Assembly: GCA_947039985.1 (NCBI GenBank)
Contig: CAMRAP010000126.1
Span: 1 to 5,515 of the forward strand
DNA length: 5,515 nucleotides
Origin: an uncultured Odoribacter sp.
Lineage (GTDB): Bacteria; Bacteroidota; Bacteroidia; Bacteroidales; Marinifilaceae
Direction: 5' to 3'
A program made the position numbers and the translations under genes. The notes under the pieces are model-generated. The model was not told the DNA's origin and did no database searches. It was given only the letters and a program-made list of their open reading frames with translations. Positions 1 to 5,515 of the stretch are shown here, one piece after another (within the stretch, counting starts at the first letter, position 1; every line of letters starts with the position of its first letter).

Positions 1-2
1 CA

Positions 3-872
3 GATCAAACTCAATTAACAACAGATTTTACTCATAGAGCGCTGAAATTTATTAGTAAAAATAAGGAAAATCCGTTCTTTTTATATTTGGCACATCCTAT
101 GCCACATGTGCCTCTTTTTGTTTCTGATAAATTTAAAGGAAAGAGTGAGCAAGGTTTGTTTGGTGATGTGATGATGGAGTTAGATTGGAGTTTAGGGGAG
201 ATTATCAAAAAATTGGAACGAGAAGAATTAGATCAAAATACGTTGATTATAGTGACTTCAGATAATGGACCTTGGCTGAATTATGGTAATCATGCTGGGT
301 CAACATCCGGTTTAAGAGAGGGGAAAGGTACCAGTTTCGAGGGAGGACAAAGAGTGCCTTGTATTATGAGGTGGAAAGGTCAGATACAGCCGGGAATAAT
401 ATGCTCAAATTTAGTTACTGGTCTTGATATACTTCCAACCGTAGCGCATATAACAGATGCTACACTTCCTCCATTAAAAATTGATGGCGTCAATTTAATG
501 CCACTGCTAGAGCAGAAAGAAAATGCTAATCCGAGAGAATCATTTTGTTATTACTATCGTCAAAATGACTTAGAGGCGGTGACTGATGGAACTTTTAAAT
601 TGGTATTCCCACATAAACATCGTACATACGAAAGTTTTGTGCCCGGCAATGATGGAGCACCTGGTAAGGTTGAGGAGTATCATGTATTCGCAGACTTGCA
701 GTTATTTGATTTGAGAAGAGATCCAGGCGAACGTTATAATGTGATAGCACAACATCCTGAAGTGGTAGAAAAATTGAAAAAAATAGCTCAGGATACGCGC
801 GAAGATATTGGTGATAACCTAACAAAGACTAAAGGAAAAAATAATAGACCTCTGGGGCGAATAGCAAATTAA
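3..872 (+). CDS. Sulfatase (arylsulfatase A-like), C-terminal part, cut by the window edge
   Basis: Formylglycine-dependent sulfatase of the alkaline-phosphatase fold, which hydrolyses sulfate esters, probably from sulfated glycans. The reading frame is open from the first bases of the window, so the true start lies to the left; the TTG at 87 is an internal leucine codon. Visible motifs match human arylsulfatase A. LAHPMPHVP has the active-site His at 105-107. TSDNGPW at about 255-275 holds the metal-binding Asp-Asn pair. REGKGTSFEGGQRVP has the catalytic Lys at 324-326. The C-terminal subdomain ends in a GKNNRPLGRI tail, usual for these enzymes. The N-terminal C/S-x-P-x-R maturation motif is off-window, so Cys-type or Ser-type maturation cannot be decided. 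About 289 residues are visible, where the family usually has 450-550. Substrate specificity cannot be read from this part. The next gene, also glycan-related, starts 84 bp downstream on the same strand. Confidence 0.93.
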   Translation, partial: DQTQLTTDFTHRALKFISKNKENPFFLYLAHPMPHVPLFVSDKFKGKSEQGLFGDVMMELDWSLGEIIKKLEREELDQNTLIIVTSDNGPWLNYGNHAGSTSGLREGKGTSFEGGQRVPCIMRWKGQIQPGIICSNLVTGLDILPTVAHITDATLPPLKIDGVNLMPLLEQKENANPRESFCYYYRQNDLEAVTDGTFKLVFPHKHRTYESFVPGNDGAPGKVEEYHVFADLQLFDLRRDPGERYNVIAQHPEVVEKLKKIAQDTREDIGDNLTKTKGKNNRPLGRIAN

Positions 873-956
873 AAATGCCGTCACTTCATTTTAGAACTTT
901 AGATAATGTGGTTTTATATACTTGAAATATAGTGTGTTAGTGGTTTTTGTAAAACA

Positions 957-1259
957 ATGAAACAAAGAACAAGATCAATAGTGCTAATTTTGCTGTGTGT
1001 GACATTGAATAATCTATGGAGTGCAGAGTTTTATTCAAATACGTCCTCTTTTTTAAGAGATGAGAAAATAAAGCCATATCAAGACTCTACTGTAAGTGAT
1101 GAGTTGCGAATAAAGGATTTAATAGAGTGTATGACTTTAGAGGAGAAAATAGACCTTTTAGCAGGTTATCAAGATTTTCACCTACACCCTTGTGAGCGTT
1201 TAGGTATTCCTGCTTTCAAATTAGCAGATGGTCCATTGGGCTTATCTTCGTGGGGGTAG
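957..1259 (+). pseudogene. Truncated secreted glycoside hydrolase family 3 (beta-glucosidase-like), N-terminal fragment
   Basis: This is the first 100 codons of a GH3 exo-glycosidase. Residues 1-23 form a signal peptide: a basic start (KQRTR), a hydrophobic core (IVLILLCVTL) and probable cleavage after WSA. The mature part shows the GH3 N-terminal signature: RIKDLIECMTLEEKIDLLAG (about 51-70), then ERLGIPAFKLADGPLGLSSWG (80-100), with the substrate-binding Asp in ADGP. In intact enzymes this region leads into the TIM barrel with the nucleophile in an SDW-type motif, giving over 700 residues in total. Here a TAG at 1257-1259 ends the frame directly after SSWG, and none of the three plus frames beyond it resumes GH3 sequence. 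The bases after about 1252 belong to a reversed IS3-type remnant, so the gene was cut by a rearrangement rather than a point mutation. The ATG has an A-rich leader and no clear Shine-Dalgarno. A secreted 100-residue peptide would lack catalysis. Confidence 0.85.
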
Positions 1260-1359
1260 ATACGCCTAATTCTTTTGCTAAAGGACTCAGATTACTGCGT
1301 CAATAGCTTAATTTGACTGCATTCTGTTTGAAGGCTTTGTCATAGTGTTTCGTTTCCAT
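1252..1359 (-). pseudogene. IS3-family orfA transposase, N-terminal fragment with in-frame stop
   Basis: Read on the minus strand from ATG at 1359-1357, the product is METKHYDKAFKQNAVKLSY. A TGA follows at 1302-1300, and the same frame continues as RSNLSPLAKELGVSTPT up to the junction near 1252. This is the first part of the helix-turn-helix DNA-binding domain of IS3-type OrfA proteins: the stem F-K-x-x-A-V-K-L, then LAKELGVSTPTLYRW in intact relatives. The LYRW recognition helix end is lost at the junction. The stop sits where relatives usually have an acidic or polar residue, so it is probably a decay mutation. No leucine zipper or orfB slippage site remains. The family call rests on motif recognition over about 36 residues. 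Confidence 0.65.
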
Positions 1360-1394
1360 TGTGTAAAGATACGTTATTAAAGTTGCTCAACTCA
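1252..1394 (-). mobile_element. IS3-family insertion sequence remnant (one end only)
   Basis: On the minus strand, this stretch begins with a putative terminal repeat reading TGAGTTGAGCAACTTTAATA from 1394 inward. A 35-bp leader separates it from a transposase-like frame starting at 1359. IS3-family ends begin with TG, which fits, but the partner end is not in the window, so the boundary at 1394 is an inference. The inner boundary is where homology switches to the GH3 gene. Bases 1249-1257 can be read both ways (S-W-G on plus, T-P-T on minus), so the breakpoint is only placed within about 1249-1256. Only ~145 bp survive of an element that is normally about 1.2-1.5 kb. The body, the orfB integrase and the far end are gone, so it cannot transpose by itself. 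Confidence 0.65.
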
Positions 1395-1560
1395 TTATGC
1401 GGGTAAAATTAGGAATTCCAATTCATTGCTTATTTTTTTGATACAAAGGTCTAGAAAAATCAGGTGTGGAGCAACATGGAGTTCTTTGGACGGTTACATT
1501 TAATTAGTTTTTTTATATATAGTAGCAAGAAGGTTTCTGAGTTAATATTAGCCGTCTATA
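1395..1560. other. Gene-free stretch between the IS remnant and the htpG promoter
   Basis: No reading frame with recognisable protein similarity appears on either strand, and I see no tRNA, riboswitch or array-like repeat. The sequence is A/T-rich with several T runs. An 8-bp palindrome GGAATTCC (1412-1419) is too short to mean much. There is no resumption of the GH3 gene after the IS end, so this is either original htpG upstream DNA or decayed sequence. Confidence 0.6.
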
Positions 1561-1562
1561 TC

Positions 1563-1575
1563 TGTCGTTTTGTCA
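1563..1575 (+). promoter_or_regulatory. Spaced TGTC direct repeat upstream of htpG
   Basis: Two TGTC boxes start at 1563 and 1571, eight bases apart, in the run TGTCGTTTTGTCA. A weaker CGTC lies at 1553-1556. The pair sits 13 bp upstream of the -24-like element. It could be a binding site for a regulator of the chaperone gene. That is inference from position and repetition; no protein is known from this sequence. Confidence 0.35.
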
Positions 1576-1587
1576 TATTATCTATAA

Positions 1588-1603
1588 TGGCATAACAATT
1601 GCA
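1588..1603 (+). promoter_or_regulatory. Sigma-54-type (-24/-12) promoter candidate for htpG
   Basis: The 16-mer TGGCATAACAATTGCA fits the RpoN consensus TGGCACGRNNNTTGCW. The GG and GC dinucleotides have the required spacing, and the differences are T for C and A for G inside the -24 box. A start of transcription about 12 bases after the GC would fall near 1613-1615, leaving a leader of roughly 38 nt before the htpG ATG. The Bacteroidetes housekeeping promoter (TTTG, 19 bases, TAnnTTTG) fits poorly here: TTTG at 1569-1572 is followed at the right distance only by a weak TAACAATT. Confidence 0.5.
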
Positions 1604-1651
1604 TATTTTCTTGCGTAGATTTTAAAGTTTAATAATTAAAAATATAAGGCT

Positions 1652-3706
1652 ATGGCAACAGGAAAAATAGGTGTATCAACACAGAATTTATTCCCAATTA
1701 TCAAGAAATTTCTTTATTCTGACCACGAGATTTTTGTTCGTGAGATTGTTTCCAATGCAGTGGATGCAACACAAAAATTAAAAGTATTAGCTTCTGCAAA
1801 TGTGTTTAAAGGCGATGCATCTACTCTACGTGTTCGTGTGATTGCTGACAAAGAGGCAGGAACTTTGACTATTTCCGATAACGGTATCGGTATGACTCAA
1901 GAAGAGGTTGAAAAGTACATCAACCAAATTGCATTTTCTGGAGCAGAAGAGTTTCTAAAAGAGCATAAAGAGGATGCAGCTACTATAATTGGTCACTTTG
2001 GACTGGGATTTTATTCCTCTTTTATGGTGAGTGATAAGGTTGAAATCATTACGAAATCCTATAAAGAGGGATCTCAGGCAGTCAAATGGATTGGTGAAGG
2101 AGATACTGAATATACCTTAGAAAATGCTGAAAAAGCAGAGCATGGTACAGATATTATCATGTATATTAGTGAGGAAGAAAAAGATTTTCTAGAAGAGAGT
2201 AAAATCCAGGGATTGTTGACTAAATACTGTAAGTTTCTACCCATAGAAATTGTATTTGGAAAGAAAAAGGAGTGGAAAGATGGTAAAAATGTGGAGACTG
2301 ATGTTGATAATGTAATCAATGACACGAATCCACTTTGGACTCGTAAGCCTGCTGATCTGAAGGATGAGGATTACAATAAATTCTATAGAGAGTTATACCC
2401 ATCTGTAATGGCAGATCCATTGTTTCATATACATTTGAATGTTGATTATCCATTTAATTTGACAGGAATACTATATTTTCCAAAGATTGAAAACAAATTT
2501 GAACAACAAAAAAGCAAGATTCAATTGTATTGCAATCAGGTGTTTGTGTCGGATTCAGTTGAGGGAATTGTACCAGAGTATTTAACTTTATTACATGGAG
2601 TGATTGACTCGCCAGATATTCCATTGAATGTTTCTCGTTCTTATTTACAAAGTGATAGAAATGTGAAGAAGATTTCTAATCACATCACTAAGAAGGTGGC
2701 GGATAGTTTAGCTGACATTTTCAAAAATGATAGAGATGATTTCGAAAAGAAATGGGATGATTTAAAGGTGTTTCTTCAGTATGGTATGTTGACAGACGAG
2801 AAATTTGCAGAACGTGCAAATAGTATTGTGCTGTTGAAGAATACCGATGAAAAATATTTCACCTTGGAAGAGTATGAAAACTTGGTGAAAGTGAATCAAA
2901 CCGATAAAGAAAATAATATTGTTTATCTGTATGCTACTGATATGAAAGAGCAGTATACCTATATTGATGCAGCAAAGAATAAGGGATACGATGTATTGGT
3001 GATGGATGGTCAGCTAGACACTCACTTTATCAATTATATTGAGCAAAAGCAATCGGGACATAAATTCTTGCGTGTAGACTCTGATATTATTGATAAGTTG
3101 ATTGTGAAAGAGGAGGTAAAGGGAACAGACTGGAATGAGGCAGAGCAAGAGGAGATCAAGGATGTTTTCAATTCACAGTTACCTAAAGAGGGTGGAATGT
3201 ATGTTGTGAATTTTGAGGCTATGGGTGTGTCTGCTGATCCTGTTGTGATTACTCGTTCTGAGTTTATGCGTAGAATGAAGGAGATGGCAACCATGAATCC
3301 AGGAATGGGTTTCTATGGTGCTATGGACGATCAATTTACTTTAGCTGTGAATACAGATCATAATTTAGTAAAAGGTATTTTGGCTGATGAGCAAAAAGAG
3401 ATGGCAGAGAAATTACAGCCATTAAATACTGCAATCAGTGAAAATGAGGCTAAGCAGACTGAAATTGATGCGCTGAATAAAGATAAGAAAGAGGAAGAAA
3501 TTCCACAGGTGGATAAAGATCGCAAACAAGAGTTTTCTGATAAAATCGATGCTTTGAAAAAGGAGAAGCAAAATTTGCTAGAAGAGTATGGAAAAGGCAA
3601 TAAGATTGTAGGACAGTTGATCGATTTAGCTCTATTAGCAAACGGTTTATTGAAGGGTGAAGCTCTAAATAAGTTCGTGAAACGAAGTGTTGATTTGATT
3701 AAGTAA
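1652..3706 (+). CDS. htpG: Molecular chaperone HtpG (Hsp90 family)
   Basis: Complete 684-residue cytosolic Hsp90 homologue, an ATP-driven dimeric chaperone that remodels partly folded client proteins. The N-terminal GHKL ATPase domain (about 1-220) shows FVREIVSNAVDA with catalytic Glu31 and Mg-binding Asn35, DNGIGM at 76-81, and the glycine-rich lid GHFGLGFYSSFMV at 114-126. The middle domain carries NVSRSYLQSD with Arg329, the ATP-sensing arginine (Arg336 in E. coli). The C-terminal dimerisation domain includes a charged segment rich in Lys and Glu at about 590-640 and ends in KRSVDLIK. There is no MEEVD tail, as expected for bacteria. Length is slightly above E. coli HtpG (624) and usual for Bacteroidales. 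The ATG at 1652 is chosen because the conserved start MATGKIGVSTQNLFPIIKKF follows it at once; the leader is A-rich with a weak AAGG. A sigma-54-like element lies upstream and a strong hairpin downstream, so it is probably monocistronic. Confidence 0.97.
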   Translation: MATGKIGVSTQNLFPIIKKFLYSDHEIFVREIVSNAVDATQKLKVLASANVFKGDASTLRVRVIADKEAGTLTISDNGIGMTQEEVEKYINQIAFSGAEEFLKEHKEDAATIIGHFGLGFYSSFMVSDKVEIITKSYKEGSQAVKWIGEGDTEYTLENAEKAEHGTDIIMYISEEEKDFLEESKIQGLLTKYCKFLPIEIVFGKKKEWKDGKNVETDVDNVINDTNPLWTRKPADLKDEDYNKFYRELYPSVMADPLFHIHLNVDYPFNLTGILYFPKIENKFEQQKSKIQLYCNQVFVSDSVEGIVPEYLTLLHGVIDSPDIPLNVSRSYLQSDRNVKKISNHITKKVADSLADIFKNDRDDFEKKWDDLKVFLQYGMLTDEKFAERANSIVLLKNTDEKYFTLEEYENLVKVNQTDKENNIVYLYATDMKEQYTYIDAAKNKGYDVLVMDGQLDTHFINYIEQKQSGHKFLRVDSDIIDKLIVKEEVKGTDWNEAEQEEIKDVFNSQLPKEGGMYVVNFEAMGVSADPVVITRSEFMRRMKEMATMNPGMGFYGAMDDQFTLAVNTDHNLVKGILADEQKEMAEKLQPLNTAISENEAKQTEIDALNKDKKEEEIPQVDKDRKQEFSDKIDALKKEKQNLLEEYGKGNKIVGQLIDLALLANGLLKGEALNKFVKRSVDLIK

Positions 3707-3729
3707 TCAAGTTACAATAATTTATAAAT

Positions 3730-3765
3730 AAAATGTCCTGAATGATTTCTCGTTCAGGACATTTT
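3730..3765. terminator. Bidirectional intrinsic terminator between convergent genes
   Basis: Perfect 13-bp inverted repeat: AAAATGTCCTGAA at 3730-3742 pairs with TTCAGGACATTTT at 3753-3765, around a 10-base loop. The stem ends in A:T pairs on both sides, so the transcript has a short U run whichever strand is read. It lies 24 bp after the htpG stop and 16 bp beyond the stop of the convergent minus-strand gene. It can therefore serve both transcripts. Confidence 0.85.
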
Positions 3766-3780
3766 CAATATGATAAAATG

Positions 3781-4272
3781 TTATTTAGATTTCACCATTT
3801 TTATGACAGAAAACAGTGTAACAACAAATAATCCTATGGTTAATATACCTATGATATATAAATTTAAATCACTGTTTTTGCCCTCTATAGCGGAAGAAAA
3901 TGAACGGTTGTTGAGATAGGCAAAAATAAAAATAGTGATAAATTTTATATATCGTATTAATTGCACTCCTAGTCTATGGAGTGATTTTGCATTCTTTTTT
4001 GTCACTTTAATAGGGTAATTATACATCTCTGGATACCTTTGAAGTATAGAAAGTATAATGTAAACTACAAAAGCTATTGATGGGAGCGCCCATAAAAAAG
4101 AACGATCTCCCCATCCATCAACTTCTCCAAGTAAGTTGTAATGAGAAGGGATCAAGGTTTCGGCATCTAATCTTTTGTAAAAAAAGAGAGGATAGAAAGC
4201 CCAAATTAAACATAGAAATGATGATATTTCTACAGCCCAATCGCAAACAGTTTTATTTCGGAGGTTATTCAT
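3781..4272 (-). CDS. DUF1648-domain integral membrane protein
   Basis: Small membrane protein of 163 residues from the ATG at 4272, or 172 from the ATG at 4299. In the 163-residue numbering, four hydrophobic helices are visible: about 14-33, 59-79, 105-121 and 138-160. The loop after helix 1 holds the DUF1648 signature IPSHYNLLGEVDGWGDR (41-57), and KVTKKNAKSLHRLG (89-102) is also family-like. DUF1648 occurs alone and in SdpI-type membrane proteins; its biochemical role is not established. The start at 4272 is preferred because AAAGGA lies 7 bases upstream and it follows the permease stop by 11 bases without overlap. The ATG at 4299 would overlap the permease by 16 bp, and its AGGAG lies inside permease codons. 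Either way the gene is closely coupled to the transporter gene, so a joint membrane role is likely but unproved. Confidence 0.85.
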   Translation of the reverse strand: MNNLRNKTVCDWAVEISSFLCLIWAFYPLFFYKRLDAETLIPSHYNLLGEVDGWGDRSFLWALPSIAFVVYIILSILQRYPEMYNYPIKVTKKNAKSLHRLGVQLIRYIKFITIFIFAYLNNRSFSSAIEGKNSDLNLYIIGILTIGLFVVTLFSVIKMVKSK

Positions 4273-4283
4273 TCTGATATCCT

Positions 4284-5513
4284 TTAGTATTTCAACCATT
4301 TATACAACTCCTGCCAAGTTATCTTCTTGCCATACATTAGTATACCAATGCGATAAATTTTACTCGATATCCAAGTAAAAAAGACAAAGGAAGCCACTAG
4401 AATAACCATCGAGCTTATTAATTGCCAAGTTGGTACTCCAAACGGAATGCGTACAAGCATTACAATAGGGGAGGTGAATGGGACCATGGAACTCCAAAAT
4501 ACCAATGGCGACTCAGGACTTTTCATGGCTGAAAAGCCGATATAAACGCCTATTATCAGAATAATTGACAAGGGTGTCATAAACTGTTGTGAATCTGTTT
4601 CATTGTCTACAGCGGCTCCAATAGCGGCAAAAAGTGATGCGTATAGTAGATAGCCACCGATGAAGTAAAATATAAATGCTCCTAGGAATTTAAAAATAAA
4701 GCTAGGCTCAATAGTCATCGCTACTTTCTTGAACAGTTCCATCTGCTCTGGATTAATATTAGCCGTTGACGGCATTCCAGACATACTTCCACCTGCCATG
4801 CTTCCTGCATTTCTGATTGTTTCCATGTCTACTTCAGGCATGAATGCAACTTTCATAGCAAGGATTAGGATAAATCCAAAGACTATCCATATGAGAAATT
4901 GCAATAATCCCACTGCAGCAACACCGATAATTTTACCGGATAAAAATTGGAATGGTTTGACGGATGATACTAGTACCTCAATGATGCGGTTGGATTTTTC
5001 CTCCATAACTCCTTTCATTACTTGTGTAGCATACATTAAAATAAAGATATAGATTATAAATCCTGCTACTAATCCTATGGCAGAAGCTATTTCTGATGAA
5101 CTCTCTTTGGCAACACCCGTATCTTCTGAAACCTTTAGTGTGCGTATGAGTACTGGTGTTTTTGTTTCAGCTAATTTCTCATTGAGGTTTGGAACATTGG
5201 ATTCTGCAATAACAGCAGCACGTTTAATGCCCTCAATCTTTCCCCTTAATTGGGATTCTATTCCATTTTTCAGCTCTGTCGGGACTTGTGAAAAAGAGTA
5301 GATCGGTGTGACAGCATTCTCCATCACATCTTCAGGAATCCATATCACAGCATAATGATCATTCTTTTGTAAAAAATCTGGTGCAGTGCTTTCAGTGATA
5401 GTAGCATCCGTATAATCAAAAGTAGTATTGTTGATCTTTTCCAAAGGCTTCTCTATGCTGGATAGATTGACAACAGCAATTTTACGCTCTTGTGTATCTT
5501 TTTTTTTTTTTTT
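4284..5513 (-). CDS. ABC-2 type (NatB-like) transporter permease, N-terminus beyond the window
   Basis: Membrane subunit of an ABC exporter of the ABC2_membrane_3/NatB type. The frame stays open to the right edge, so 409 residues are visible and the usual first helix and start are missing. The TTG at 5444 is an internal codon. The N-terminal visible part (KIAVVN, then a long soluble stretch of about 120 residues) is the extracytoplasmic domain typical of this family. Then comes a helix (IGLVAGFIIYIFILMYATQVM) and the family hallmark MEEKSNRIIEVLVSSVKP (5006-4953), the coupling region facing the ATPase. Five more hydrophobic segments follow. A Met/Ser/Gly-rich loop (about 4852-4748) sits between helices. 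The substrate is unknown; NatAB exports sodium in Bacillus, but related pairs differ. The ATP-binding partner is expected upstream, outside the window. A run of 15 A on the coding strand (5513-5499) encodes five lysines at the visible start. Confidence 0.9.
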   Translation of the reverse strand, partial: KKKKKDTQERKIAVVNLSSIEKPLEKINNTTFDYTDATITESTAPDFLQKNDHYAVIWIPEDVMENAVTPIYSFSQVPTELKNGIESQLRGKIEGIKRAAVIAESNVPNLNEKLAETKTPVLIRTLKVSEDTGVAKESSSEIASAIGLVAGFIIYIFILMYATQVMKGVMEEKSNRIIEVLVSSVKPFQFLSGKIIGVAAVGLLQFLIWIVFGFILILAMKVAFMPEVDMETIRNAGSMAGGSMSGMPSTANINPEQMELFKKVAMTIEPSFIFKFLGAFIFYFIGGYLLYASLFAAIGAAVDNETDSQQFMTPLSIILIIGVYIGFSAMKSPESPLVFWSSMVPFTSPIVMLVRIPFGVPTWQLISSMVILVASFVFFTWISSKIYRIGILMYGKKITWQELYKWLKY

Positions 5514-5515
5514 CA

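Noticed and set aside
595..825. Minus-strand open frame inside the sulfatase gene
   Set aside because: Antisense to a conserved sulfatase C-terminal region; its translation has no motif.
917..924. TATACTTG, a near match to the Bacteroidetes -7 box upstream of the GH3 fragment
   Set aside because: One base off consensus and no TTTG about 19 bases upstream; too weak to annotate as a promoter.
1254..1330. Possible simple frameshift continuation of the GH3 gene after the TAG
   Set aside because: The other two plus frames read VDTPNSFAKG and GRYA-stop, neither of which matches the GH3 barrel, while the minus strand gives a coherent transposase N-terminus.
1409..1460. Minus-strand sequence resembling a Bacteroidetes -7 box (GACCTTTG) that could read into the IS remnant
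   Set aside because: The first base of the box does not match and no TTTG lies at the proper distance upstream, so it is within chance for A/T-rich DNA.
2074..3641. Several minus-strand open frames of 63-86 codons inside htpG
   Set aside because: They lie wholly within the strongly conserved htpG frame, show low-complexity Ser/Phe/Ile-rich translations typical of antisense shadows, and have no recognisable domain.
4077..5301. Plus-strand open frames at 4077-4277, 4729-5052 and 5077-5301
   Set aside because: Each is antisense to the DUF1648 or permease gene, where the minus-strand proteins have clear family motifs and these have none.
1..5515. CRISPR array, tRNA, rRNA or new defence-type system
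   Set aside because: No regularly spaced repeats, no cloverleaf-like stretch and no nuclease or other defence-protein motif was seen in any recognisable frame.

Overview
The window looks like a piece of a low-GC Bacteroidetes chromosome, most likely from the order Bacteroidales. The HtpG sequence is of the Bacteroidales type: the glycine-rich lid motif reads GHFGLGFYSSFMV and the middle-domain arginine motif reads NVSRSYLQSD. The left edge carries an arylsulfatase-type enzyme and a secreted GH3 glycosidase, typical of glycan-degrading Bacteroidales. The plus-strand genes start in A/T-rich leaders with weak or absent Shine-Dalgarno sequences. I cannot name a genus from this sequence alone.

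Layout, left to right. (1) Positions 3-872, plus strand: the C-terminal two thirds or so of a formylglycine-dependent sulfatase, cut by the window edge. (2) Positions 957-1259, plus: the first 100 codons of a secreted GH3 glycosidase (beta-glucosidase-like). It is broken exactly where it meets a short reversed remnant of an IS3-family insertion sequence (about 1252-1394). That remnant keeps one putative terminal repeat and the first ~36 codons of an orfA-type transposase, itself carrying a stop. (3) Positions 1395-1651: a gene-free stretch that ends in a well-formed sigma-54-type -24/-12 element just upstream of htpG. (4) Positions 1652-3706, plus: complete htpG, the Hsp90-family chaperone. 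(5) Positions 3730-3765: a perfect 13-bp hairpin, serving as terminator for the convergent genes on both sides. (6) Positions 3781-4272 (or 4299), minus: a small four-helix DUF1648 membrane protein. (7) Positions 4284-5513, minus: most of an ABC-2/NatB-type transporter permease, running off the right edge in a 15-base A tract (coding strand).

How the genes work together: the sulfatase and GH3 remnant look like the eroded end of a polysaccharide-utilisation region. The GH3 gene is dead as it stands, since the catalytic aspartate region is gone. htpG appears to be an independent transcription unit. The ABC permease and DUF1648 gene form a minus-strand operon whose upstream part, expected to hold the ATPase subunit, lies beyond position 5515. 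I see no convincing new multi-gene system here. The most interesting items are the sigma-54-like htpG promoter with spaced TGTC repeats, the IS-associated destruction of the GH3 gene, and the A15 tract inside the permease gene.
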